From Prosopocoilus inquinatus (Eukaryota; Arthropoda; Insecta; Coleoptera; Lucanidae), in assembly GCA_036172665.1 (NCBI GenBank), contig CM069870.1, forward strand, positions 44,660,001-44,724,000: a stretch of 64,000 bases of DNA, read 5' to 3'. Each line of letters opens with the position of its first letter. Position 1 is the stretch's first letter. The notes below the pieces were generated by a model, which saw only the letters and a list, made by a program, of their open reading frames with translations, made no database searches and was not told the origin of the DNA. Both the position numbers and the translations under genes were made by a program. Below are positions 49,201-63,340 of this stretch, in pieces.

Positions 49201-51807
49201 AAATAGTTTTAAACGAAACAACACGTATTAGCGTTGTTCCTGTGATGTATCTAATCGATCCTTACTCATCTATCATGTTATTCGACGTTTGGATGGACTC
49301 CAGTAACTCTGATGTGAGATACGAAGTTCTCGGACGCAGCTGAAGCTAGAAATAGTTTTAAACGAAACAACACGCATTAGCGTTGTTACTGTGATGTATC
49401 TAATCGATCCTTACTTATCTATCATGTTATTTGACGTTTGGATGGACTCCAGTAAGTCTGATGTGAGATACAAAGTTTTTGGACGCAGCAGAAGCTGGAA
49501 AAAGTTTTGAACGAAACAACACGTATTAGCGTTGTTCCTGTGATGTATCTAATCGATCCTTACTCATCTATCATGTTATTTGACGTTTGGATGGACTCCA
49601 GTAACTCTGATGTGAGATACAAAGTTTTTGGACGCAGCAGGAGCTGGAAATAGTTTTAAATGAAACAACACGTATTAGCGTTGTTCCTGTGCTGTATCTA
49701 ATCGATCCTTACTCATATATCATGTTATTTGGCGTTTCGATGGACTCCAGTAGCTCTGATGTGAGATACGACGTTTTCGGACGCAGCAGAAGCTGGAAAT
49801 AGTTTTAAACGAAATAACACGTATTAGCGTTGTTCCTGTGATGTATCTAATCGATCCTTACTCATCTATCATGTTATTTGACGTTTGGATGGACTCCAGT
49901 AACTCTGATGTGAGATACAAAGTTTTTGGACGCAGCAGGAGCTGAAAATAGTTTTAAACGAAACAACACGTATTAGCGTTGTTCCTGTGCTGTATCTAAT
50001 CGATCCTTACTCATATATCATGTTATTTGGCGTTTCGATGGACTCCAGTAGCTCTGATGTGAGATACGACGTTTTCGGACGCAGCAGAAGCTGGAAATAG
50101 TTTTAAACGAAACAACACGTATTAGCGTTGTTCCTGTGCTGTATCTAATCGATCCTTACTCATATATCATGTTATTTGGCGTTTCGATGGACTCCAGTAG
50201 CTCTGATGTGAGATACGACGTTTTCGGACGCAGCAGAAGCTGGAAATAGTTTTAAACGAAACAACACGTATTAGCGTTGTTCCTGTGATGTATCTAATCG
50301 ATCCTTACTCATCTATCATGTTATTTGACGTTTGGATGGACTCCAGTAACTATGATGTGAGATACAAAGTTTTTGGACGCAGCAGAAGCTGGAAATAGTT
50401 TTGAACGAAACAACACGTATTAGCGTTGTTCCAGTGATGTATCTAATCGATCCTTACTCATCTATCATGTTATTTGACGTTTCGATGGACTCCAGTAACT
50501 CTAATGTGAGATACGAAATTTTCGGACGCAGCAGAAGCTGGAAATAGTTTTAAACTAAACAACACGCATTAGTGTTGTTCCTGTGATGTATCTAATCGAT
50601 CCTTACTCATCTATTATGTTATTTGACGTTTGGATGGACTCCAGTAACTCTGATGTGAGATACAAAGTTTTTGGACGCAGCAGAAGCTGGAAATAGTTTT
50701 GAACGAAACAACACGTATTAGCGTTGTTCCTGTGATGTATCTAATCGATCCTTACTCATCTATCATGTTATTTGGCGTTTCGATGGACTCCAGTAGCTCT
50801 GATGTGAGATACGACGTTTTCGGACGCAGCAGAAGCTGGAAATAGTTTTAAACGAAACAACACGTATTAGCGTTGTTCCTGTGATGTATCTAATCGATCC
50901 TTACTCATCTATCATGTTATTTGACGTTTCGATGGACTCCAGTAACTCTAATGTGAGATACGAAATTTTCGGACGCAGCAGAAGCTGGAAATAGTTTTAA
51001 ACGAAACAACACGCATTAGCGTTGTTCCTGTGATGTATCTAATCGATCCTTACTTATCTATCATGTTATTTGACGTTTGGATGGACTCCAGTAACCCTGA
51101 CGTGAGATACGAAGTTCTCGGACGCAGCAGAAGCTGGAAATAGTTTCAAACGAAACAACACGTATTAGCGTTGATCCTGTGATGTATCTAATCGATCCTT
51201 ACTCATCTATCATGTTATTTGACGTTTGGATGGACTCCAGTAACTCTGATGTGAGATACAATGTTTTTGGACGCAGCAGAAGCTGGAAATAGTTTTAAAC
51301 GAAACAACGCGCATTAGCGTTGTTCCTGTGATGTATCTAATCGATCCTTACTTATCTATCATGTTATTTGACGTTTGGATGGACTCCAGTAACCCTGACG
51401 TGAGATACAAAGTTTTTGGACGCAGCAGGAGCTGGAAATAGTTTTAAACGAAACAACACGTATTAGCGTTGTTCCTGTGCTGTATATAATCGATCCTTAC
51501 TCATATATCATGTTATTTGGCGTTTCGATGGACTCCAGTAGCTCTGATGTGAGATACGACGTTTTCGGACGCAGCAGAAGCTGGAAATAGTTTTAAACGA
51601 AACAACACGTATTAGCGTTGTTCCTGTGATGTATCTAATCGATCCTTACTCATCTATCATGTTATTTGACGTTTCGATGGACTCCAGTAACTCTAATGTG
51701 AGATACGAAATTTTCGGACGCAGCAGAAGCTGGAAATAGTTTTAAACTAAACAACACGCATTAGTGTTGTTCCTGTGATGTATCTAATCGATCTTTACTT
51801 ATCTATC
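46286..51807. repeat. Right heterogeneous region between the 4.6 kb duplicates
   Basis: About 37 units with irregular order, rich in F, G, L and S units and in hybrid units (near 49013, 49311 and 51400). Indels are a 2-bp insertion (CTCCAAAGTAAG near 47513) and a 1-bp loss (TAGTTTAAACG near 47718). The stretch 46290-48000 matches 61630-63340. No gene seen. Confidence 0.8.
46290..48000. repeat. Segmental duplication pair 5, copy A (offset about 15340 bp)
   Basis: Order P-T-S-N-L-M-K'-F-G-M-S-N, ending in the GTGAAATAC form of N. The K' unit at 47224 corresponds to 62564. The distance is 103 units minus 7 bp, which the indels listed between them explain exactly. The two copies differ more than pair 4: this copy has M after L where the other has an L/N hybrid, and only this copy has the 2-bp insertion. 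Confidence 0.78.
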
Positions 51808-54800
51808 ATGTTATTTGACGTTTGGATGGACTCCAGTAACCCTGACGTGAGATACGAAGTTCTCGGACGCAGCAGAAGCTGGAAATAGTTTTAAACTAAA
51901 CAACACGTATTAGCGTTGTTCCTGTGATGTATCTAATCGATCCTTACTCATCTATCATGTTATTTGACGTTTCGATGGACTCCAGTAACTCTAATGTGAG
52001 ATACGAAATTTTCGGACGCAGCAGAAGCTGGAAATAATTTTAAACGAAACAACACGCATTAGCGTTGTTCCTGTGATGTATCTAATCGATCCTTACTTAT
52101 CTATCATGTTATTTGACGTTTGGATGGACTCCAGTAACCCTGACGTGAGATACGAAATTCTCGGACGCAGCAGAAGCTGGAAATAGTTTTAAACGAAATA
52201 ACACGTATTAGCGTTGTTCCTGTGATGTATCTAATCGATCCTTACTCATCTATCATGTTATTTGACGTTTGGATGGACTCCAGTAACTCTGATGTGAGAT
52301 ACAAAGTTTTTGGACGCAGCAGAAGCTGGAAATAGTTTGAAACGAAACAACACGCATTAGCGTTGTTACTGTGATGTATCTAAACGATCCTTACTTATCT
52401 AACATGTTATTTAACGTTTGGATGGACTCCAGTAAGTCTGATGTGAGACAAAGTTTTTGGACGCAGCAGGATCTGGAAATAGTTTTAAACGAAACAACAC
52501 GCATTAGCGTTGTTCCTGTGATGTATCTAATCGATCCTTACTCATCTATCATGTTATTTGACGTTTCGATGGACTACAGTAACTCTAATGTGAGATACGA
52601 AATTTTCGGACGCAGCAGAAGCTGGAAATAGTTTTAAACGAAACAACACGCATTAGTGTTGTTCCTGTGATGTATCTAATCGATCCTTACTTATCTATCA
52701 TGTGATTTGACGTTTGGATGGACTCCAGTAACTATGATGTGAGATACAAAGTTTTTGGACGCAGCAGAAGCTGGAAATAGTTTTGAACGAAACAACACGT
52801 ATTAGCGTTGTTCCTGTGATGTATCTAATCGATCCTTACTTATCTATCATGTTATTTGACGTTTGGATGGACTCCAGTAACCCTGACGTGATATACGAAG
52901 TTCTCGGACGCAGCAGAAGCTGGAAATAATTTTAAACGAAACAACACGTATTAGCGTTGTTCCTGTGATGTATCTAATCGATCCTTACTCATCTATCATG
53001 TTATTTGACGTTTGGATGGACTCCAGTAACTCTGATGTGAGATACAAAGTTTTTGGACGCAGCAGAAGCTGGAAATAGTTTTGAACGAAACAACACGTAT
53101 TAGCGTTGTTCCTGTGATGTATCTAATCGATCCTTACTCATCTATCATGTTATTTGGCGATTCGATGGACTCCAGTAACTTTGATGTGAGATACGAAGTT
53201 CTCGGACGCAGCTGAAGCTAGAAATAGTTTTAAACGAAACAACACGCATTAGCGTTGTTACTGTGATGTATCTAATCGATCCTTACTTATCTATCATGTT
53301 ATTTGACGTTTGGATGGACTCCAGTAAGTCTGATGTGAGATACAAAGTTTTTGGACGCAGCAGATGCTGGAAATAGTTTTGAACGAAACAACACGCGTTG
53401 TTCCTGTGATGTATCTAATCGATCCTTACTCATCTATCATGTTATTTGACGTTTGGATGGACTCCAGTAACTCTGATGTGAGATACAAAGTTTTTGGACG
53501 CAGCAGGAGCTGGAAATAGTTTTAAACGAAACAACACGTATTAGCGTTGTTCCTGTGCTGTATCTAATCGATCCTTACTCATATATCATGTTATTTGGCG
53601 TTTCGATGGACTCCAGTAGCTCTGATGTGAGATACGACGTTTTCGGACGCAGCAGAAGCTGGAAATAGTTTTAAACGAAATAACACGTATTAGCGTTGTT
53701 CCTGTGATGTATCTAATCGATCCTTACTCATCTATCATGTTATTTGACGTTTGGATGGACTCCAGTAACTCTGATGTGAGATACAAAGTTTTTGGACGCA
53801 GCAGGAGCTGGAAATAGTTTTAAACGAAACAACACGTATTAGCGTTGTTCCTGTGCTGTATCTAATCGATCCTTACTCATATATCATGTTATTTGGCGTT
53901 TCGATGGACTCCAGTAGCTCTGATGTGAGATACGACGTTTTCGGACGCAGCAGAAGCTGGAAATAGTTTTAAACGAAACAACACGTATTAGCGTTGTTCC
54001 TGTGATGTATCTAATCGATCCTTACTCATCTATCATGTTATTTGACGTTTCGATGGACTCCAGTAACTCTAATGTGAGATACGAAATTTTCGGACGCAGC
54101 AGAAGCTGGAAATAGTTTTAAACGAAACAACACGCATTAGTGTTGTTCCTGTGATGCATCTAATCGATCCTTACTTATCTATCATGTTATTTGACGTTTG
54201 GATGGACTCCAGTAACCCTGACGTGAGATACGAAGTTCTCGGACGCAGCAGAAGCTGGAAATAGTTTTAAACGAAACAACATGTATTAGCGTTGTTCCTG
54301 TGATGTATCTAATCGATCCTTACTCATCTATCATGTTATTTGACGTTTGGATGGACTCCAGTAACTATGATGTGAGATACAAAGTTTTTGGACGCAGCAG
54401 AAGCTGGAAATAGTTTTGAACGAAACAACACGTATTAGCGTTGTTCCTGTGATGTATCTAATCGATCCTTACTCATCTATCATGTTATTTGACGTTTCGA
54501 TGGACTCCAGTAACTCTAATGTGAGATACGAAATTTTCGGACGCAGCAGAAGCTGGAAATAGTTTTAAACTAAACAACACGCATTAGTGTTGTTCCTGTG
54601 ATGTATCTAATCGATCCTTACTCATCTATCATGTTATTTGACGTTTGGATGGACTCCAGTAACTCTGATGTGAGATACAAAGTTTTTGGACGCAGCAGAA
54701 GCTGGAAATAGTTTTGAACGAAACAACACGTATTAGCGTTGTTCCTGTGATGTATCTAATCGATCCTTACTCATCTATCATGTTATTTGGCGTTTCGATG

Positions 54801-56410
54801 GACTCCAGTAGCTCTGATGTGAGATACGACGTTTTCGGACGCAGCAGAAGCTGGAAATAGTTTTAAACGAAACAACACGTATTAGCGTTGTTCCTGTGAT
54901 GTATCTAATCGATCCTTACTCATCTATCATGTTATTTGACGTTTCGATGGACTCCAGTAACTCTAATGTGAGATACGAAATTTTCGGACGCAGCAGAAGC
55001 TGGAAATAGTTTTAAACGAAACAACACGCATTAGCGTTGTTCCTGTGATGTATCTAATCGATCCTTACTTATCTATCATGTTATTTGACGTTTGGATGAA
55101 CTCCAGTAACCCTGACGTGAGATACGAAGTTCTCGGACGCAGCAGAAGCTGGAAATAGTTTCAAACGAAACAACACGTATTAGCTTTGATCCTGTGATGT
55201 ATCTAATCGATCCTTACTCATCTATCATGTTATTTGACGTTTGGATGGACTCCAGTAACTCTGATGTGAGATACAATGTTTTTGGACGCAGCAGAAGCTG
55301 GAAATAGTTTTAAACGAAACAACGCGCATTAGCGTTGTTCCTGTGATGTATCTAATCGATCCTTACTTATCTATCATGTTATTTGACGTTTGGATGGACT
55401 CCAGTAACCCTGACGTGAGATACGAAGTTCTCGGACGCAGCAGAAGCTGGAAATAGTTTCAAACGAAACAACACGTATTAGCGTTGATCCTGTGATGTAT
55501 CTAATCGATCGTTACTCATCTATCATGTTATTTGACGTTTCGATGGACTCCAGTAACTCTAATGTGAGAAACGAAATTTTCGGACGCAGGAGAAGCTGGA
55601 AATAGTTTTAAACGAAACAACACGCATTAGCGTTGTTCCTGTGATGTATCTAATCGATCCTTACTCATCTATCATGTTATTTGGCGTTTCGATGGAATCC
55701 AGTAACTCTGATGTGAGATACAAAGTTTTTGGACGCAGCAGAAGCTGGAAATAGTTTTGAACGAAACAACAAGTATTAGCGTTGTTCCTGTGATGTATCT
55801 AATCGATCCTTACTCATCTATCATGTTATTTGACGTTTCGATGGACTCCAGTAACTCTGATGTGAGATACAAAGTTTTTGGACGCAGCAGAAGCTGGAAA
55901 TAGTTTTGAACGAAACAACAAGTATTAGCGTTGTTCCTGTGCTGTATCTAATCGATCCTTACTCATATATCATGTTATTTGGCGTTTCGATGGACTCCAG
56001 TAGCTCTGATGTGAGATACGACGTTTTCGGACGCAGCAGAAGCTGGAAATAGTTTTAAACGAAATAACACGTATTAGCGTTGTTCCTGTGATGTATCTAA
56101 TCGATCCTTACTCATCTATCATGTTATTTGACGTTTGGATGGACTCCAGTAACTCTGATGGGAGATACAAAGTTTTTGGACGCAGCAGGAGCTGGAAATA
56201 GTTTTAAACGAAACAACACGCATTAGCGTTGTTCCTGTGATGTATCTAATCGATCCTTACTCATCTATCATGTTATTTGACGTTTCGATGGACTCCAGTA
56301 ACTCTAATGTGAGATACGAAATTTTCGGACGCAGCAGAAGCTGGAAATAGTTTTAAACGAAACAACACGCATTAACGTTGTTCCTGTGATGTATCTAATC
56401 GATCCTTACT
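51808..56410. repeat. Segmental duplication pair 4, copy B
   Basis: Partner of 41677-46285. The offset is 10131 bp on the left and 10125 bp on the right, because this copy alone has a 6-bp deletion at about 53395. A second private change is ATTAACG near 56374. So few differences over 4.6 kb indicate a recent duplication. Confidence 0.9.
53391..53400. repeat. 6-bp deletion at the inverted-repeat loop
   Basis: The unit reads AACAACACGCGTTGTT: the two 8-bp arms are directly joined and the 6-nt loop is missing. The other copy of the 4.6 kb duplication (near 43265) still has the loop, so the loss followed the duplication. Confidence 0.85.
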
Positions 56411-59400
56411 CATCTATCATGTTATTTGACGTTTCGATGGACTCCAGTAACTCTAATGTGAGATACGAAATTTTCGGACGCAGCAGAAGCTGGAAATAGT
56501 TTTAAACGAAACAACACGCATTAGTGTTGTTCCTGTGATGCACCTAATCGATCCTTACTTATCAATCATGTTATTTGACGTTTGGATGGACTCCAGTAAC
56601 CCTGACGTGAGATACGAAGTTCTCGGACGCAGCAGAAGCTGGAAATAGTTTTAAACGAAACAACACGTATTAGCGTTGTTCCTGTGATGTATCTAATCGA
56701 TCCTTACTCATCTATCATGTTATTTGACGTTTCGATGGACTCCAGTAACTCTAATGTGAGATACGAAATTTTCGGACGCAGCAGAAGCTGGAAATAGTTT
56801 TAAACGAAACAACACGCATTAGCGTTGTTCCTGTGATGTATCTAATCGATCCTTACTTATCTATCATGTTATTTGACGTTTGGATGGACTCCAGTAACCC
56901 TGACGTGAGATACGAAGTTCTCGGACGCAGCAGAAGCTGGAAATAGTTTCAAACGAAACAACACGTATTAGCGTTGATCCTGTGATGTATCTAATCGATC
57001 CTTACTCATCTATCATGTTATTTGACGTTTGGATGGACTCCAGTAACTCTGATGTGAGATACAATGTTTTTGGACGCAGCAGAAGCTGGAAATAGTTTTA
57101 AACGAAACAACGCGCATTAGCGTTGTTCCTGTGATGTATCTAATCGATCCTTACTTATCTATCATGTTATTTGACGTTTGGATGGACTCCAGTAACCCTG
57201 ACGTGAGATACGAAGTTCTCGGACGCAGCAGAAGCTGGAAATAGTTTCAAACGAAACAACACGTATTAGCGTTGATCCTGTGATGTATCTAATCGATCGT
57301 TACTCATCTATCATGTTATTTGACGTTTCGATGGACTCCAGTAACTCTAATGTGAGAAACGAAATTTTCGGACGCAGGAGAAGCTGGAAATAGTTTTAAA
57401 CGAAACAACACGCATTAGCGTTGTTCCTGTGATGTATCTAATCGATCCTTACTCATCTATCATGTTATTTGGCGTTTCGATGGAATCCAGTAACTCTGAT
57501 GTGAGATACAAAGTTTTTGGACGCAGCAGAAGCTGGAAATAGTTTTGAACGAAACAACAAGTATTAGCGTTGTTCCTGTGCTGTATCTAATCGATCCTTA
57601 CTCATATATCATGTTATTTGGCCTTTCGATGGACTCCAGTAGCTCTGATGTGAGATACGACGTTTTCGGACGCAGCAGAAGCTGGAAATAGTTTTAAACG
57701 AAATAACACGTATTAGCGTTGTTCCTGTGATGTATCTAATCGATCCTTACTCATCTATCATGTTATTTGACGTTTGGATGGACTCCAGTAACTCTGATGT
57801 GAGATACAAAGTTTTTGGACGCAGCAGGAGCTGGAAATAGTTTTAAACGAAACAACACGTATTAGCGTTGTTCCTGTGCTGTATCTAATCGATCCTTACT
57901 CATATATCATGTTATTTGGCGTTTCGATGGACTCCAGTAGCTCTGATGTGAGATACGACGTTTTCGGACGCAGCAGAAGCTGGAAATAGTTTTAAACGAA
58001 ACAACACGTATTAGCGTTGTTCCTGTGATGTATCTAATCGATCCTTACTCATCTATCATGTTATTTGACGTTTCGATGGACTCCAGTAACTCTAATGTGA
58101 GATACGAAATTTTCGGACGCAGCAGAAGCTGGAAATAGTTTTAAACGAAACAACACGCATTAGTGTTGTTCCTGTGATGCATCTAATCGATCCTTACTTA
58201 TCAATCATGTTATTTGACGTTTGGATGGACTCCAGTAACCCTGACGTGAGATACGAAGTTCTCGGACGCAGCAGAAGCTGGAAATAGTTTTAAACGAAAC
58301 AACACGTATTAGCGTTGTTCCTGTGATGTATCTAATCGATCCTTACTCATCTATCATGTTATTTGACGTTTGGATGGACTCCAGTAACTATGATGTGAGA
58401 TACAAAGTTTTTGGACGCAGCAGAAGCTGGAAATAGTTTTGAACGAAACAACACGTATTAGCGTTGTTCCTGTGATGTATCTAATCGATCCTTACTCATC
58501 TATCATGTTATTTGACGTTTCGATGGACTCCAGTAACTCTAATGTGAGATACGAAATTTTCGGACGCAGCAGAAGCTGGAAATAGTTTTAAACTAAACAA
58601 CACGCATTAGTGTTGTTCCTGTGATGTATCTAATCGATCCTTACTCATCTATCATGTTATTTGACGTTTGGATGGACTCCAGTAACTCTGATGTGAGATA
58701 CAAAGTTTTTGGACGCAGCAGAAGCTGGAAATAGTTTTGAACGAAACAACACGTATTAGCGTTGTTCCTGTGATGTATCTAATCGATCCTTACTCATCTA
58801 TCATGTTATTTGGCGTTTCGATGGACTCCAGTAGCTCTGATGTGAGATACGACGTTTTCGGACGCAGCAGAAGCTGGAAATAGTTTTAAACGAAACAACA
58901 CGTATTAGCGTTGTTCCTGTGATGTATCTAATCGATCCTTACTCATCTATCATGTTATTTGACGTTTCGATGGACTCCAGTAACTCTAATGTGAGATACG
59001 AAATTTTCGGACGCAGCAGAAGCTGGAAATAGTTTTAAACGAAACAACACGCATTAGTGTTGTTCCTGTGATGCATCTAATCGATCCTTACTTATCTATC
59101 ATGTTATTTGACGTTTGGATGGACTCCAGTAACCCTGACGTGAGATACGAAGTTCTCGGACGCAGCAGAAGCTGGAAATAGTTTTAAACGAAACAACACG
59201 TATTAGCGTTGTTCCTGTGATGTATCTAATCGATCCTTACTCATCTATCATGTTATTTGACGTTTGGATGGACTCCAGTAACTATGATGTGAGATACAAA
59301 GTTTTTGGACGCAGCAGAAGCTGGAAATAGTTTTGAACGAAACAACACGTATTAGCGTTGTTCCTGTGATGTATCTAATCGATCCTTACTCATCTATCAT

Positions 59401-61629
59401 GTTATTTGACGTTTCGATGGACTCCAGTAACTCTAATGTGAGATACGAAATTTTCGGACGCAGCAGAAGCTGGAAATAGTTTTAAACTAAACAACACGCA
59501 TTAGTGTTGTTCCTGTGATGTATCTAATCGATCCTTACTCATCTATAATGTTATTTGACGTTTGGATGGACTCCAGTAACTCTGATGTGAGATACAAAGT
59601 TTTTGGACGCAGCAGAAGCTGGAAATAGTTTTGAACGAAACAACACGTATTAGCGTTGTTCCTGTGATGTATCTAATCGATCCTTACTCATCTATCATGT
59701 TATTTGGCGTTTCGATGGACTCCAGTAGCTCTGATGTGAGATACGACGTTTTCGGACGCAGCAGAAGCTGGAAATAGTTTTAAACGAAACAACACGTATT
59801 AGCGTTGTTCCTGTGATGTATCTAATCGATCCTTACTCATCTATCATGTTATTTGACGTTTCGATGGACTCCAGTAACTCTAATGTGAGATACGAAATTT
59901 TCGGACGCAGCAGAAGCTGGAAATAGTTTTAAACGAAACAACACGCATTAGCGTTGTTCCTGTGATGTATCTAATCGATCCTTACTTATCTATCATGTTA
60001 TTTGACGTTTGGATGGACTCCAGTAACCCTGACGTGAGATACGAAGTTCTCGGACGCAGCAGAAGCTGGAAATAGTTTCAAACGAAACAACACGTATTAG
60101 CGTTGATCCTGTGATGTATCTAATCGATCCTTACTCATCTATCATGTTATTTGACGTTTGGATGGACTCCAGTAACTCTGATGTGAGATACAATGTTTTT
60201 GGACGCAGCAGAAGCTGGAAATAGTTTTAAACGAAACAACGCGCATTAGCGTTGTTCCTGTGATGTATCTAATCGATCCTTACTTATCTATCATGTTATT
60301 TGACGTTTGGATGGACTCCAGTAACCCTGACGTGAGATACGAAGTTCTCGGACGCAGCAGAAGCTGGAAATAGTTTCAAACGAAACAACACGTATTAGCG
60401 TTGATCCTGTGATGTATCTAATCGATCGTTACTCATCTATCATGTTATTTGACGTTTCGATGGACTCCAGTAACTCTAATGTGAGAAACGAAATTTTCGG
60501 ACGCAGGAGAAGCTGGAAATAGTTTTAAACGAAACAACACGCATTAGCGTTGTTCCTGTGATGTATCTAATCGATCCTTACTCATCTATCATGTTATTTG
60601 GCGTTTCGATGGAATCCAGTAACTCTGATGTGAGATACAAAGTTTTTGGACGCAGCAGAAGCTGGAAATAGTTTTGAACGAAACAACAAGTATTAGCGTT
60701 GTTCCTGTGCTGTATCTAATCGATCCTTACTCATATATCATGTTATTTGGCGTTTCGATGGACTCCAGTAGCTCTGATGTGAGATACGACGTTTTCGGAC
60801 GCAGCAGAAGCTGGAAATAGTTTTAAACGAAATAACACGTATTAGCGTTGTTCCTGTGATGTATCTAATCGATCCTTACTCATCTATCATGTTATTTGAC
60901 GTTTGGATGGACTCCAGTAACTCTGATGTGAGATACAAAGTTTTTGGACTCAGCAGGAGCTGGAAATAGTTTTAAACGAAACAACACGTATTAGCGTTGT
61001 TCCTGTGCTGTATCTAATCGATCCTTACACATATATCATGTTATTTGGCGTTTCGATGGACTCCAGTAGCTCTGATGTGAGATACGACGTTTTCGGACGC
61101 AGCAGAAGCTGGAAATAGTTTTAAACGAAACAACACGTATTAGCGTTGTTCCTGTGATGTATCTAATCGATCCTTACTCATCTATCATGTTATTTGACGT
61201 TTCGATGGACTCCAGTAACTCTAATGTGAGATACGAAATTTTCGGACGCAGCAGAAGCTGGAAATAGTTTTAAACGAAACAACACGCATTAGTGTTGTTC
61301 CTGTGATGCATCTAGTCGATCCTTACTTATCAATCATGTTATTTGACGTTTGGATGGACTCCAGTAACCCTGACGTGAGATACGAAGTTCTCGGACGCAG
61401 CAGAAGCTGGAAATAGTTTTAAACGAAACAACACGTATTAGCGTTGTTCCTGTGATGTATCTAATCGATCCTTACTCATCTATCATGTTATTTGACGTTT
61501 CGATGGACTCCAGTAACTCTAATGTGAGATACGAAATTTTCGGACGCAGCAGAAGCTGGAAATAGTTTTAAACGAAACAACACGCATTAGCGTTGTTCCT
61601 GGGATGTATCTAATCGATCCTTACTTATC
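56411..61629. repeat. Right region with core-like HOR blocks
   Basis: About 35 units in class order close to core blocks, for example M-K'-S-K-S-N-P-Y-N-K-S-N-P from about 57350 with the GGCCTTTCG marker at 57620, and M-K'-S-K-S-N-P from about 60475. No F, G or L units. It looks like a core-type HOR segment embedded between outer-type sequences. No gene seen. Confidence 0.75.
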
Positions 61630-63340
61630 TATCATGTTATTTGACGTTTGGATGGACTCCAGTAACCCTGACGTGAGATACGAAGTTCTCGGACGCAGCA
61701 GAAGCTGGAAATAGTTTCAAACGAAACAACACGTATTAGCGTTGATCCTGTGATGTATCTAATCGATCCTTACTCATCTATCATGTTATTTGACGTTTGG
61801 ATGGACTCCAGTAACTCTGATGTGAGATATAATGTTTTTGGACGCAGCAGAAGCTGGAAATAGTTTTAAACGAAACAACACGTATTAGCGTTGTTCCTGT
61901 GATGTATCTAATCGATCCTTACTCATCTATCATGTTATTTGGGGTTTCGATGGACTCCAGTAGCTCTGATGTGAGATACGACGTTTTCGGACGCAGCAGA
62001 AGCTGGAAATAGTTTTAAACGAAACAACACGTATTAGCGTTGTTTCTGTGATGTATCTAATCGATCCTTACTCATCTATCATGTTATTTGACGTTTCGAT
62101 GGACTCCAGTAACTCTAATGTGAGATACGAAATTTTCGGACGCAGCAGAAGCTGGAAATAGTTTTAAACGAAACAACACGCATTAGCGTTGTTCCTGTGA
62201 TGTATCTAATCGATCCTTACTTATCTATCATGTTATTTGACGTTTGGATGGACTCCAGTAACCCTTACGTGAGATACGAAGTTCTCGGACGCAGCAGAAG
62301 CTGGAAATAGTTTCAAACGAAACAACACGTATTAGCGTTGATCCTGTGATGTATCTAATCGATCGTTACTCATCTATCATGTTATTTGACGTTTGGATGG
62401 ACTCCAGTAACCCTTACGTGAGATACGAAATTTTCGGACGCAGCAGAAGCTGGAAATAGTTTTAAACGAAACAACACGCATTAGCGTTGTTCCTGTGATG
62501 TATCTAATCGATCCTTACTCATCTATCATGTTATTTGGCGTTTCGATGGAATCCAGTAACTCTGATGTGAGATACAAAGTTTTTGGACGCAGCAGAAGCT
62601 GGAAATAGTTTTGAACGAAACAACAAGTATTAGCGTTGTTCCTGTGATGTATCTAATCGATCCTTACTCATCTATCATGTTATTTGGCGTTTCGATGGAC
62701 TCCAGTAACTTTGATGTGAGATACGAAGTTCTCGGACGCAGCTGAAGCTAGAAATAGTTTTAAACGAAACAACACGCATTAGCGTTGTTACTGTGATGTA
62801 TCTAATCGATCCTTATCTATCATGTTATTTGACGTTTGGATGGACTCCAGTAAGTCTGATGTGAGATACAAAGTTTTTGGACGCAGCAGAAACTGGAAAT
62901 AGTTTTAAACGAAACAACACGTATTAGCGTTGTTCCTGTGATGTATCTAATCGATCCTTACTCATCTATCATGTTATTTGACGTTTCGATGGACTCCAGT
63001 AACTCTAATGTGAGAAACGAAATTTTCGGACGCAGGAGAAGCTGGAAATAGTTTAAACGAAACAACACGTATTAGCGTTGTTCCTGTGCTGTATCTAATC
63101 GATCCTTACTCATATATCATGTTATTTGGCGTTTCGATGGACTCCAGTAGCTCTGATGTGAGATACGACGTTTTCGGACGCAGCAGAAGCTGGAAATAGT
63201 TTTAAACGAAACAACACGTATTAGCGTTGTTCCTGTGATGTATCTAATCGATCCTTACTCATCTATCATGTTATTTGACGTTTCGATGGACTCCAGTAAC
63301 TCTAATGTGAAATACGAAATTTTCGGACGCAGCAGAAGCT
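61630..63340. repeat. Segmental duplication pair 5, copy B
   Basis: Partner of 46290-48000. It carries a 4-bp loss near 62813 (CGATCCTTATCTATC) and shares the TAGTTTAAACG 1-bp loss (near 63052) with copy A, so that loss pre-dates the duplication. It also has an L/N hybrid near 62410 and GGGGTTTCG near 61941. Confidence 0.78.

Noticed and set aside
52371..52631. Second, identical 86-codon open frame
   Set aside because: It is the copy of 42240-42500 carried by the 4.6 kb duplication (offset 10131 bp). Conservation reflects recent DNA duplication, not selection on a protein.
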